Positions 49,881 through 59,679 of a stretch of DNA of 64,000 bases are shown here, piece by piece. The notes below the pieces were generated by a model that ran no database searches, was not told the origin of the DNA, and saw nothing but the letters and a program-made list of their open reading frames with translations. Source of the stretch: Eimeria necatrix (Eukaryota; Apicomplexa; Conoidasida; Eucoccidiorida; Eimeriidae); contig NW_013655328.1 of the NCBI RefSeq assembly GCF_000499385.1, positions 112,488 to 176,487 on the forward strand. Direction: 5' to 3'. A program made the position numbers and the translations under genes. Position 1 is the first letter of the stretch; every line of letters starts with the position of its first letter.

Positions 49881-50956
49881 AGTTTGAAGCTGATTGTGCT
49901 TCTTTTGCAACATGATGCCCTCACATCCTGAGAGGTCTTGAGCTCACTTGATTTTGTAGGTTGGCGCGCTGCTCGTTAGCAACAGGTACTGACACACATA
50001 CGCTCTTTCAGCCAAGCGTCGTTTTATTGTCCCATTTTGGTGCCAAGAATTCTAGTATCTATTTCACGGAAGCTTCGCGGCATTCCCACGAATGCAACCG
50101 CCGCAGAAAATATATACAACGGAGTCTTCGAATGTTCAGAGGCAAATAAAGTGAACTATTCTGGTGACACCGTGCAATATTCGACCAAGGGGCAGAGCAC
50201 CCAGGCTCTTGGTTGTGGCGTTAGTTGGGAAACGCTGAAGAAGGTAAGCTGTCGCCGTGTGATTCTTGCTAGTGGCTGTTTGGGACGTCACCATCTTACT
50301 TGGTTGGCTCGCGCAGTTGCCAGGCTTCTTCTCACAGTTTTATACCTGTGTATTGCAACTATATTTCGAAGCTTCAGATTAATCCTCTTAGAAAGGACTT
50401 TCCATCAGACAGCTAGCACTCAGTTATTTGTTACCACAATAGCACCATAGGCGCCGACAGTTTACATAAAGCGCAGTCAGGTGGTGCAACTAATTATAAA
50501 AACTACAAAGATACGTAAACTCGAGCTATTCAGTCCAAAGGTTAAGACTGATCGTCTTCGAAAGGATTTAAATAGCCAGCACTCAGGACTCACGACTATC
50601 CAAATTGTGCCGCCGGCGACGACTGTCTAAGTCAAGCAAAGTTCTGTGGTGCAGTTAATCATAAGAATTGCAAGGATAACCACGCACATGAAGCCCTTGA
50701 GACAGGGAGATCCCTGTCCCTCAGTGGACGCGGTTGTTCTGGTTGTAAAATAAAAAATGTGCTGTGCAGCATGAATTACCAGCTCTGAATCCATGTATAT
50801 GCCGTTTCAGCATAGAGATCACATAGGACTCTTAAAGCAAATGCAACTTCACCATCTCATGCATAGGACCCCAATTTGGTGCCTTATGGTTACATCATCA
50901 GGATGTTAAGCTTAACTGGTAGCATCGGCGTCTTGAGAGAACGATATTATCGCCTC
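49881..50956. other. Region between tRNA-Glu and the alveolin gene
   Basis: Contains a plus-strand open frame of 137 codons ending near 50450 whose 3' part overlaps a diverged duplication; no domain or splice evidence, so it is not called as a gene. Confidence 0.4.
50371..50678. repeat. Diverged tandem duplication of about 140 bp
   Basis: 50371-50513 and 50541-50678 align along their length. Shared landmarks are a CTT..GAAAGGA start, AGC(T/C)AGCACTCAG, GCGCCGACAG/GCCGGCGACGA and GTGGTGCA(A/G)(C/T)TAAT(T/C)ATAA. The copies differ by substitutions and small gaps, so the duplication is old. Located just 3' of the alveolin gene. Confidence 0.7.
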
Positions 50957-52177
50957 TCACTGCGCTTCTTCGCTCTCTCCGCTGCAGCTACGGCCTTCAG
51001 AGATATCGCTACGCTGCTGTCTCGTCAAAATTGCCCCCGTTTGACTACTTCTTGCAGATTCCCGTGATAGTTCCGGTTCTTGGTCTGCGCTGAGCTCATG
51101 TTCGTGCTGCCTTTGCATCCAACTGAGGTCACCTTGGGAAAATACCACTTCGTCTTCTCTATCAGCGCCACAGCATTCCATTGTTTGGCACAAAAGACCT
51201 GCATCTTGACCTTTGGTCTTTCTGTACTCGCGAATGTACTCTTCGGGAACCCGGACAGTTCCCTCTGGAGACACAACTTCAACTTCTGTCTCTTGAATCT
51301 CTGCTGGGTTCTTGCGCACCATAACTGCAGGCATTTCCGTAACCTTCTGGACGGGATATGGAACAATAAGAGGAGCAGGGCACTCAAGAGAGACGTCGAA
51401 CTTTGGTACGAATCGCTCGACATGAACGATCTTTTCCACCGGTTTCCACACGTACTTCACTGTGTCTACATACTTCGGGACTTCGATAATCTTGGGTACC
51501 TTCTTTTCGATTGTATCTACCACTATTTCTTTCTCCACAATTCTGTCAACAAACTTCACCTGGGGGACTTCAACTTCGATTGTCTGTTGTTCCCCCACAT
51601 ACTTCACCACCGGGCGAGGCACTTCCCTTATTTCCCATTTGGGAACAAACTTGTGAGTGTACCCAGTGACGATCGGCACCAGAACTTCTCTTTCAACATA
51701 CTTGTACTTTGGTATTTCAATGTTGACCGGCTGAGCGTCGATGCGCATTTTTGGGACTTCGTGTTCCACTCCCTGGTTGTACACCCGTGGCTTCACTGCA
51801 TCCACAACGTCTACTTGAGGCACTTCAATAATCTTGTCGCGCCTGTGGATCTCCTGAATGACTGGAACAGGCACAATAGGCTGCTCGCAAGTCAATTTAA
51901 GGCGACCGTCCCTACTCCACGTCCATAAACCATGGTTTGCCTGGTGGGCCGGCGGGGGTTCCGCATAGCAGCATGGCCCGCAGCTTGGATTGGGTGTTGC
52001 TGTTCCATCACTTCCCTGGCCGCTTCCGAAAGCATAAGGGGCTCCAACCATAGACCCCTGACTCATGAAGTTGGGAAATCCGCTGCCGACTTGTGGCAGC
52101 GAGTGGATTGGCTGGTGGCTCGCGGTGCTGACGCCGACGCCTCGTGGCGTGGCGTCGCCACTTTGTATGTTAGACAT
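50957..52177 (-). CDS. Alveolin, inner membrane complex network protein
   Basis: Single exon, 406 aa. Alveolins build the intermediate-filament-like network under the inner membrane complex that gives apicomplexan zoites their shape and rigidity. The central part (about residues 110-330) is the diagnostic alveolin repeat, made of short charged/hydrophobic units such as EVPQVDVVD, EIPKYKYVEREVLVPIV, KYVGEQQTIEVEVP and KVPKIIEVPKY. The N-terminus is Gly/Ser/Pro-rich with a CGPCC cluster, and the C-terminal part is acidic with a MECCG Cys pair; such Cys groups are candidate palmitoylation sites in this family. The start at 52177 is the first ATG of the frame. Which numbered IMC protein it corresponds to cannot be settled by eye. 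Confidence 0.93.
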   Translation of the reverse strand: MSNIQSGDATPRGVGVSTASHQPIHSLPQVGSGFPNFMSQGSMVGAPYAFGSGQGSDGTATPNPSCGPCCYAEPPPAHQANHGLWTWSRDGRLKLTCEQPIVPVPVIQEIHRRDKIIEVPQVDVVDAVKPRVYNQGVEHEVPKMRIDAQPVNIEIPKYKYVEREVLVPIVTGYTHKFVPKWEIREVPRPVVKYVGEQQTIEVEVPQVKFVDRIVEKEIVVDTIEKKVPKIIEVPKYVDTVKYVWKPVEKIVHVERFVPKFDVSLECPAPLIVPYPVQKVTEMPAVMVRKNPAEIQETEVEVVSPEGTVRVPEEYIREYRKTKGQDAGLLCQTMECCGADREDEVVFSQGDLSWMQRQHEHELSADQEPELSRESARSSQTGAILTRQQRSDISEGRSCSGESEEAQ

Positions 52178-54726
52178 TGCTTTTGAAAAATGTGCTTAAG
52201 TATTGAAGGATCAAATAAACCTCACAACTATGGCAAGATTATAGATCGGCGGGCTCTGTAACCCGCGTGAGGCTACGGCCGACGGCTCGCTGCCGGAGCC
52301 GCTGCCGCCAGTTCTGGGCAGCGAAAAATAGAACACAGCTGGAGGATTCCTCAAACAATAGTGGATAAAGTTGAGGCAAAGTTGAAGCAACAGGCTGAAA
52401 ATCTCCTGAACTCCTGTAAAAAGAGATGGAAAATGTCAGCGTGGCGGAGCCATTGGGACCGGCTGTGGAGGTATGCAACCGCATCGACTTTGCGAGCGCA
52501 GGGCACCTGGTAAGCAGCGAAAGCCTGGCTTGCACCGCAGAAAGATTGGAAGTTTCACCCTTCAGTCAGTACTATTTACATGCATTTAAAGTATTTACGG
52601 GATATGAGTGTGAACTGTGGAGGCGATGCATCAATTTTCCAAGCTAGTTGCTTCTGGACGTTGATTTGTGTTATCTGGCACGGGATGCCTCGCTCTTGTC
52701 GGGAGATACTGTTCCAAAAGTAGCTAAAGTTACCCAAGTTCAGCCATTTTATCTTATTGTGTTGTACGAACTATTTGTTCTGAGAATATTTAGAACATTT
52801 TGGAGCCTGAACTCGACAGAGCTTGCTGCTGATGCCTCAACACAGCTAGTTAAAATCACTGCAGCGCGACACTCCGTGTACATTTTATTGCTCAATTATT
52901 GCTTGTATAACAGAGTGAAATCTTCCTACCTTTTGCGGAGTGTTATTGGTGTTGCGCAATGCTGGACAGAAGCAAGGATGTTAAAAAAACACAATGAACT
53001 TGAACACATGAACAGATAGTAGACCTACACGTGAGGGCAAAGGGCTGCAGTGGGAAGAAGGCAGCGGGTTGTGCATTCTATCTCCCCACCACCACATGAA
53101 CGGCATAGGACAGCACCCTGCTGGAAGGGGCGTGGATAGACAATCTGGATAAGGTGTCTTGAGTTGCAAAAGTAGGCAGTGTCAATTGAGGAGTTTAGAC
53201 GCAAAGCCATTCCGAAGCTGTAGGCGCAACGCTCAGCCTGAACAGTGAACCTTTTTACTGCTTAAACATCTCAAAATCAAAGCACCATCTCGACAGTGAT
53301 GCGTCAAACTAAGAACACAACTGGCCTGCACTGATGAACGCTGCCGTAATGTAGGCAGTGGAGCGGCAGCGTAGTACACAACCCTCTTGCATTGATGGAT
53401 CCCACTGGTCCCGGGAAAGAAACAGAGAGGGTTTCCTATCTTGATTCAGTTAAGTTGGCTGACAACAGAGAAAATGGAAATCAGTTCCCTGGAAGTGACT
53501 GGACTCCTGGGAACCAAAACGAAGGGGGTTCGATTCAATCATTCGTCACTGCAGTGTCGCCACTGCAGTGTTGTAGACTTTCTTCCCTGTAAAATTATGA
53601 GGCCTAGGCTCAACAAAAACAAGAAAAATCCTGGATAACACAACTTTGTAAATGAGCGTTCTACGCCTAGTCGGCCTTTTTTGCGTCCCGCTTGCGTTTC
53701 TCTTGAATGGTCACACCCCCACGGCAGCTGAAAGGGGATGCAAGCGAAAGGCAGCTCCTTCCTTTTTCTTCTGCACAGTTAGACTTTGACCGTTTTCCCC
53801 CACCGTCTATTAGGAGAACTTTAAGAGCCACCGAGGAAGCTCAAGTAATCAGAGAGCCGACTGATTAAGTAACTGTTCACTCCCAACACTCCTAACACCT
53901 TCGCAAGTGCGCAGTGCGAAAATCGTTATACATTGGAACCGCTTGTACAAAACACACGCAGCACCTGAGCAGCGCTCGAGTTGAGGTCCAACAGGGTGGG
54001 ACCGCTTAGATGAAGCTCATGAGGCAGGTACACTGCGCTGGGCTAGATCTGCCAGCGGCAACTGATACTTCCCATGCCACATTGTCAATCCGGGAAGCAA
54101 CAACGACAAAAATCATAGATGTCCTTCACACGGCCCTGAGCTACCTAATGCTTGCATACACTGCTGGACTTGAAACTGCCGCTGCTATAGGTTTACATGC
54201 TCCAACTGGCTCGACAATTCGGCGTCTCCCTAAAGGGGTATACTTGGCAAAACAAGGCATTTATGCCTTCCCTCGGAAACAAGCACGTGCATTTGTAACA
54301 AGTGACAAGGTTTTTCAGCTTGGCCAGCACTGCTTAAACTGAATAACACTGTTTGCGCCCGAAGGAATTCTTGACCTGCTTACAGCTGACCTTCGTGAGG
54401 CCATTCTAACCCAGATCTACAAGGCAATGCCCGGACATCACGCTGCAATGGAAAGAACGTCTTGAAAAACTATGTCCGTGCGCTTCGGAGGCGAACAGCT
54501 CACAGAATTCTGCCATCTGTACACAGCTGTCCACCACGCAACTTTGGGGAGGTTTGGACGACGGGATACAGACGCCCAGTCTAAGCTGCTGCAAGCGCGA
54601 ATTCATGTCGATCGACAGCTACCGTTCCGTGAGCAACTACCACTCCAGTTCGGGAGCATGGCATTTAGAGCCTGTGTGCACAACACACAGGGAAAACCCT
54701 GAGCACCCAAGGGCGTCCCAAGCTCT
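52178..54726. other. Region between alveolin and HCF101; unresolved plus-strand exon candidates
   Basis: Four plus-strand pieces have protein-like composition: 52426-52511 (ATG, then a GTAAGC donor; MENVSVAEPLGPAVEVCNR), 53395-53575, 54010-54240 (contains LSIREATTTKIIDVLHTALS) and 54472-54702. They have no recognisable domain and I could not join them in phase, so a multi-exon forward gene is possible but unproven. 53546-53575 also repeats CACTGCAGTG. Confidence 0.35.
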
Positions 54727-57700
54727 TTATCTGAGCTTCTGAAGCTTTTGTCCATACAAAGCCGCTTTTTCTACAAGAAGAGGAAAGCAAGGGCCCCTAC
54801 CTTCCTCGTCCGCAGTAGCCAGCCGAAGCTGTTTACGCAGATCCAGCAAATCGTTCAGAGCAAAGGCAGTCTCGTGCCCGTCTTTCCTGAAGACCCAGAG
54901 GGGAAAGTAAATAAACATAGTCCCATGTTTCTTACGGTGTGGTACAGAACGCGAGTATCATTCGCTGTGCAAGCGAAAAATACGAATTAAACTTCATCTG
55001 CATACGCTTGCACCGAAAATTCTAGAAGAGGCATCATTGTTCTCACCAGCTTATCAAAAGTGTACCGTTGTTGGTTTCTACTAGTTTGGCTACATGTACT
55101 TCGTCATCGGCACCACTGCAACATCAGCAATGCAAATGGAGAGGAACAGCAAATCAATTCAAGTGAGTAGACTAACAGGGAAAATGACAAGCAACCCGCG
55201 TTCAATTGGTACGCAGTCAAATCTGTATGCGCAATATTCGTCCACTTCTCGAAGTGTGGGAAGCCGCTTAAGGCAAAAGTGACGGGCGCACCCTCCGAAT
55301 TCAGTGAACGGTTGTTATTGACAGGGTGTACATAGAGGCACCACGCAGGAGGAAAATCAAATTCAGAAAAACTATTGCACAAGTGTGAGCAAAATCCATG
55401 CTCTGCATCGCACGAGAAATTTTTGATTCCCAGTTCTACCTGGTTAGCTAAATCGTCGGCGGTTCGTGGCCCCACGCTACGCCATTGAGCATCACATAAC
55501 TCGAACCACTGATAAAAACGACGAACAAATAAGCGAGGAGGAGTCACAATAGCTTTCAGAAAATCCTTTGAAACAGATGTAGAGAAACTGAGAGCGCTTT
55601 CCGTAAAAAAACGGTGTGCTGGCCCACCTTAGGGAATAGCCTTCGGACTGTCGTTTTCTGCACTCTGAGCAACTGCAGCGCGACCGCAAAATCTCCCCTG
55701 AAATTTCGAAGACTTCTTTCATCATGAGTGGTTCTCCTGCACTCAAAAGTTGTTGAACAGGCACTTGGCAGCTAAGATTGACTCGGGGAGCCATTCTGAC
55801 AACCGAATATGTCAGTACGCAGCCATCAGCCCATGCATGCCCAGCATGGGTTCAGCTAGTGAAGGCGCCCACAGCCACAGGCCAACAAGTGCAGTAACCC
55901 AAGACTTGAGGGAGAGCGAATTCGATTTCTGCGTCTTCCACTGCACGCTGTGGTGGTGCGCCCTAAGCTGGTCTGCCTAGATGACCTCAAATGTGTATCC
56001 TGCTTTCCATATACACCTGCACGTTAGCTGATATTAAGGAAATCATGCTCTGACGACTCAAGCAACACTGCATAAACACCTTCAATTCCAGTGTGCTTTC
56101 CAAAACAACCCTCACCCTCTCCTAAAAGAGCTCCTTCTGGACGTAAGAGAGCGACCAGGACAGCAGACCCATCTTCAGCAAGGGAAGGCTCTGGCTTCAG
56201 GGAGCCATACCGAATAGTAGAGAGCTCGCAAGCCACCCTGTCTGCGAGGGTGCGAATAGCGTTCCACACCTGAAGCACCCGATGGGAAATTGAAGCAGCA
56301 AGAAAATGTGCTGCCGCCTGCAGGGGTGTGAGAGGGCTCTTGTGATGGCGGATGCCTCGCGCTATCTTTCAAATAGAAAGGCGTCTTATAGAAAGAGCGG
56401 CGACAAGAACTCCATCCACTGGGTGTCAAGGAATTGCAGTTCTGGAACACCGTAGTTGACGCACTGGATCTTCAGGGCCTAGCCTGTCAACAAATGAGTC
56501 CCTTGCATCGGGCACCGGAGACCCTGCAAAGTCCCTAGAGTTAAGTCTAGCGTCGAGCGGAAGCAAGACTAACTGACGAGCCGCGCTCAATTCCGCCAGT
56601 CTCTGCGTGGCTTCAGGTCGGCCGAATAGCTCATGTCGCTTATCACAGCTGTCACAAACGAAGTAGGCCATGTTGCAAACAACCGCCAGTGTTGGAATGC
56701 AGACACTTTTCAGCATGCGAATGCCTTTTTCTGCGTCGACCAAACTGCAACAAAAGACACCAATCATGATACTTTGATCCGCGCGAAATTCGCAGTTGCA
56801 CAGGCTGAAAAGAGCGTTGAATCTCCAGTCCTCATCCTGCTTTCATATACCGGCTATGGAACATATCTTTCCCCGCTACGAAGTCGTGACCTTTGGCCCT
56901 AGCTCAACTTTAAGCTCCATCCTCTCAGCCCCTTACCTGAGAGCCTGCGGAGTAGTAACAACTACACACCCATCCAAGGGCGCCTGCTGCTGAGTGAGAG
57001 TAATGTGAATATCTCCGGTTCCAGGAGGAAGATCCACAACTAGATAATCTAGGATACCCCAGTGAGTGCCCGTTAGCATCTGCTGAACGACAGAGCTAAC
57101 AAACGGACCGCGCAGTGCGGAGTGTCCCTGAAATAATAGGCAAAAGGCCGCTGTGATGTAACGAAATGAAATACATGCTTTCAGTTCATGAACTGCTGAA
57201 AGCAGTCAGAATGCCTAGCAAACAAGCGGGCACAACAAAATTCTAACAGACTATCTAATGAGCAGTAAACAGGCGGGCACAACAAATTTCCAACAGACTA
57301 TCTAATGGATCACAACCAGTTCGTCATCCCAAAGTAAATAACTGTCCCCCAACACTCGCCTGGTAATTTTTTTTCGTAATGAAGCCATACGACATACACT
57401 TGATCCCCGAGACTACAAGAGGAACCATGAGCAAGTTCTCTTCGCGTGCAGCTTCAGCTGTTTGCGTCTCTCCAATGTTTGCTGCAGGCGGTTCGGGGTT
57501 CTGGATGGACCAATCCTCATATTCAATGCGCCTCCGTCGCACTGCTGAAGTTCCCTGCTTATTCTGTACCTGGAGGGGTGCCGTGGCACGTGATTTCACA
57601 TTATCTTGTTCGTTCGAATCACACTCTTCCTTTTCAGCAAATCGCACACGGGCTTCCTCCTTGTTAAGCATGGTAGGAAGGCTTGGCCCATAAATGTCGG

Positions 57701-58590
57701 CGTCTAGTAATCCAACCTTCGCACCGCTCTTTCTCAGCATCAAGGCGAGAGATAGGGCAACAGTACTCTTACCAGAGCCTCCCTTACAGGAGGCAACGCC
57801 CAGTATATATTCCACTCGCCGTAGGTTTCGGGGACGACCAGGAGAATCGTCCCGGTTCGCGGTCATTGAATCCAAGGCCACGTCCACCTAATAATACGCA
57901 AATAAAGACACGCATGGGATTACCCCTCAACGATGGCTAACCAAAAATCGCTGTGCAGCGGCTCACAGCCAAGCACAGTGGGTAGAGAACGACACAAAAG
58001 AGGTACTCCCATAGATTAAGTGAAGCTAGGAGCAAACACTCTCACACCCAATTGCTCATTAGGCAACCACGTACCTTTCTGACCCATGGCAACTGCTTCA
58101 CAACCGATTCTGCATCTTCTTGTATGCGACTCTTGAAGGGGCAAGCAGGCGTGGTGAGGCAAAGGCAAAATTTGACGTTTCTACCTCCATTTTCTTCTTT
58201 TTCTATCTGAAGGTCCTTAACGAACCCGAGGGAGACAATATCACGGCCTATATCCGGGTCTTTCACCTACAGCAGAGCGAGGTGTCCACAAGCAAACAAG
58301 CAACGGTCACACCGCCTCCCCCATGAACATCTTGAGCAGCCAGTTTCCCTTTCACCAGTTAGGCATAAGCGGGAAAAGATCGTAGTGCATGTACTGCCTT
58401 TTGATTAGGGCGGCACCTGGCGTAGCTGGCTCAAGACTTGTCCATGGAAGGCACGCAGAACCGTCTGGTGGGAGTCTTCGAACAATTCACGAGCTTCAAG
58501 CGCAAGATCCCTCGCTGCGTCTTGAGCTTGTGCTGAAACTTCCGCCTGATTGTGAGACAAAAGCTCGGCGTCTACAAGGTCAGGATCCAT
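54727..58590 (-). CDS. HCF101: HCF101-type Fe-S cluster carrier (DUF59 + Mrp/NBP35 ATPase + DUF971)
   Basis: HCF101 is a P-loop scaffold/carrier for iron-sulfur clusters. Resolved exons are 58417-58590, 58075-58266, 57360-57887, 56937-57127 and 56465-56744 (455 codons, consistent phase), then one from 56269 to about 56050 and less certain ones near 55630-55800, 55250-55500 and 54727-54895. Domain order: DUF59/FSCA ([16 protein letters not shown]...TTPACPF), ATPase with Walker [13 protein letters not shown] and [13 protein letters not shown], then [38 protein letters not shown] and an unusual [13 protein letters not shown] in place of the usual ENM-containing block. The C-terminal DUF971-like part has [13 protein letters not shown] and [20 protein letters not shown] charged insert of about 75 residues follows the Walker A' motif. 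No transit peptide is seen at [10 protein letters not shown], suggesting a cytosolic protein. The intron after 57360 uses a GC donor. Confidence 0.88.
57219..57306. repeat. Imperfect tandem duplication (about 43-46 bp) inside an HCF101 intron
   Basis: Two copies carrying AACAAGCGGGCACAACAAA / AACAGGCGGGCACAACAAA, each ending in CAACAGACTATCTAATG or TAACAGACTATCTAATG. Few differences, so relatively recent. Lies within the GC-AG intron. Confidence 0.8.
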
Positions 58591-59679
58591 CGACCACGAA
58601 TGTGCGGAATTGCCATCAACTCACGCAGAGGAATTGTGAAACTATCGGCGAATCGCACAACAAGCGACCTTGAAAACAGCAGGCAGTTGACTACCATGAG
58701 AACACCAGAAGGAAGCAACAGATCCTCATGCGTTCTTTCATTGCAGGCAGGCAGATCGGAGCCAAGAAGTACTGACTTTATCGCGACTGAGAGACGTAGG
58801 CTAGCAGCTGAAGCCACCAGTGGGTCTCCAAACGTCTGAAGCAATTCTGCCTATCTTTTTTCGAGCCAGTGTATTGTGTCACGAAACGTTAGAAGGCTGC
58901 CGCGTTTAGCGCGCTGCGGGGCCACGAAAACTCCTGGTGGGGAAAACCTGTACGCTAGAAAGGTATAACTGCTCCATTAGCCGTTCTGCAGAATGAACGA
59001 TTCACTATTAGTATTTGAGTACGCAATATTACTCGCTTTTGCGAAGCCCTCTGAAATGACGCTTACTCAGCTGTAGTGATCGTGCATGCAAGCATCACGA
59101 TACAGATTTCGGGTATGATCTCAGAAGGGAATATATCGAGCAAGAATAGAGCTAATATTAACAGTGCATTAATTTAAGCCTTTATCAAGTAGCATTAGTA
59201 AGACGGCATTATCTCGTTTCATCGCTGAGTTTCTTCTTCAGCAGCGGAGCGAAGAAGCGACGACCCTGAGCATACGCCTACTTCATTAACACTGTTGATC
59301 CTGAAGTACCCGCAGCTGTATGCGTCTACTACGTCAACTTTTCCAAGCACTATAATGCATATGTATATAATCTGAGCACGCTGAATATCAGGGTGAGCAC
59401 TAGCATTTCTTGGAAAACTGGCGTGCTGCTGGCTGCATTGCACGGTTATTCACTACAAACGCAGCAACTGTTTCACAACGTGGAGTGCCGTCAGTTCGAG
59501 AGTCAAACTCCTAGAAACGCATTCGCGCTCATCTTGGAGGACTATAGAAAGTCGTGTGAAATACAAACAGGGCCAAAGGAGTTACATTTTATTCCTTCTA
59601 GCGGAAGAGTTACATTTTATTCCTTCTAGCGGAAGAAAGAGACAAAGGAGGTCTGTTAGGAGACAGCCAGATCGAAAAG
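58591..59679. promoter_or_regulatory. Head-to-head intergenic region (HCF101 / coiled-coil gene)
   Basis: Divergent starts flank about 1.1 kb with no recognisable coding sequence. It should hold both promoters. Its right end carries the 28-bp tandem duplication at 59580-59635. Confidence 0.4.
59580..59635. repeat. Perfect 28-bp tandem duplication upstream of the coiled-coil gene
   Basis: A unit beginning AGTTACATTTTATTCC and ending TAGCGGAAG occurs at 59580-59607 and again at 59608-59635 without change. It lies 45 bp before the presumed ATG, so it could sit in the promoter or 5' UTR. Confidence 0.9.

Noticed and set aside
50037..50450. A 137-codon plus-strand frame near tRNA-Glu.
   Set aside because: Its end overlaps the diverged duplication and no domain is visible.
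51080..51928. A 282-codon plus-strand frame rich in His, Phe and Asn.
   Set aside because: It is the complement of the alveolin repeats and has no independent support.
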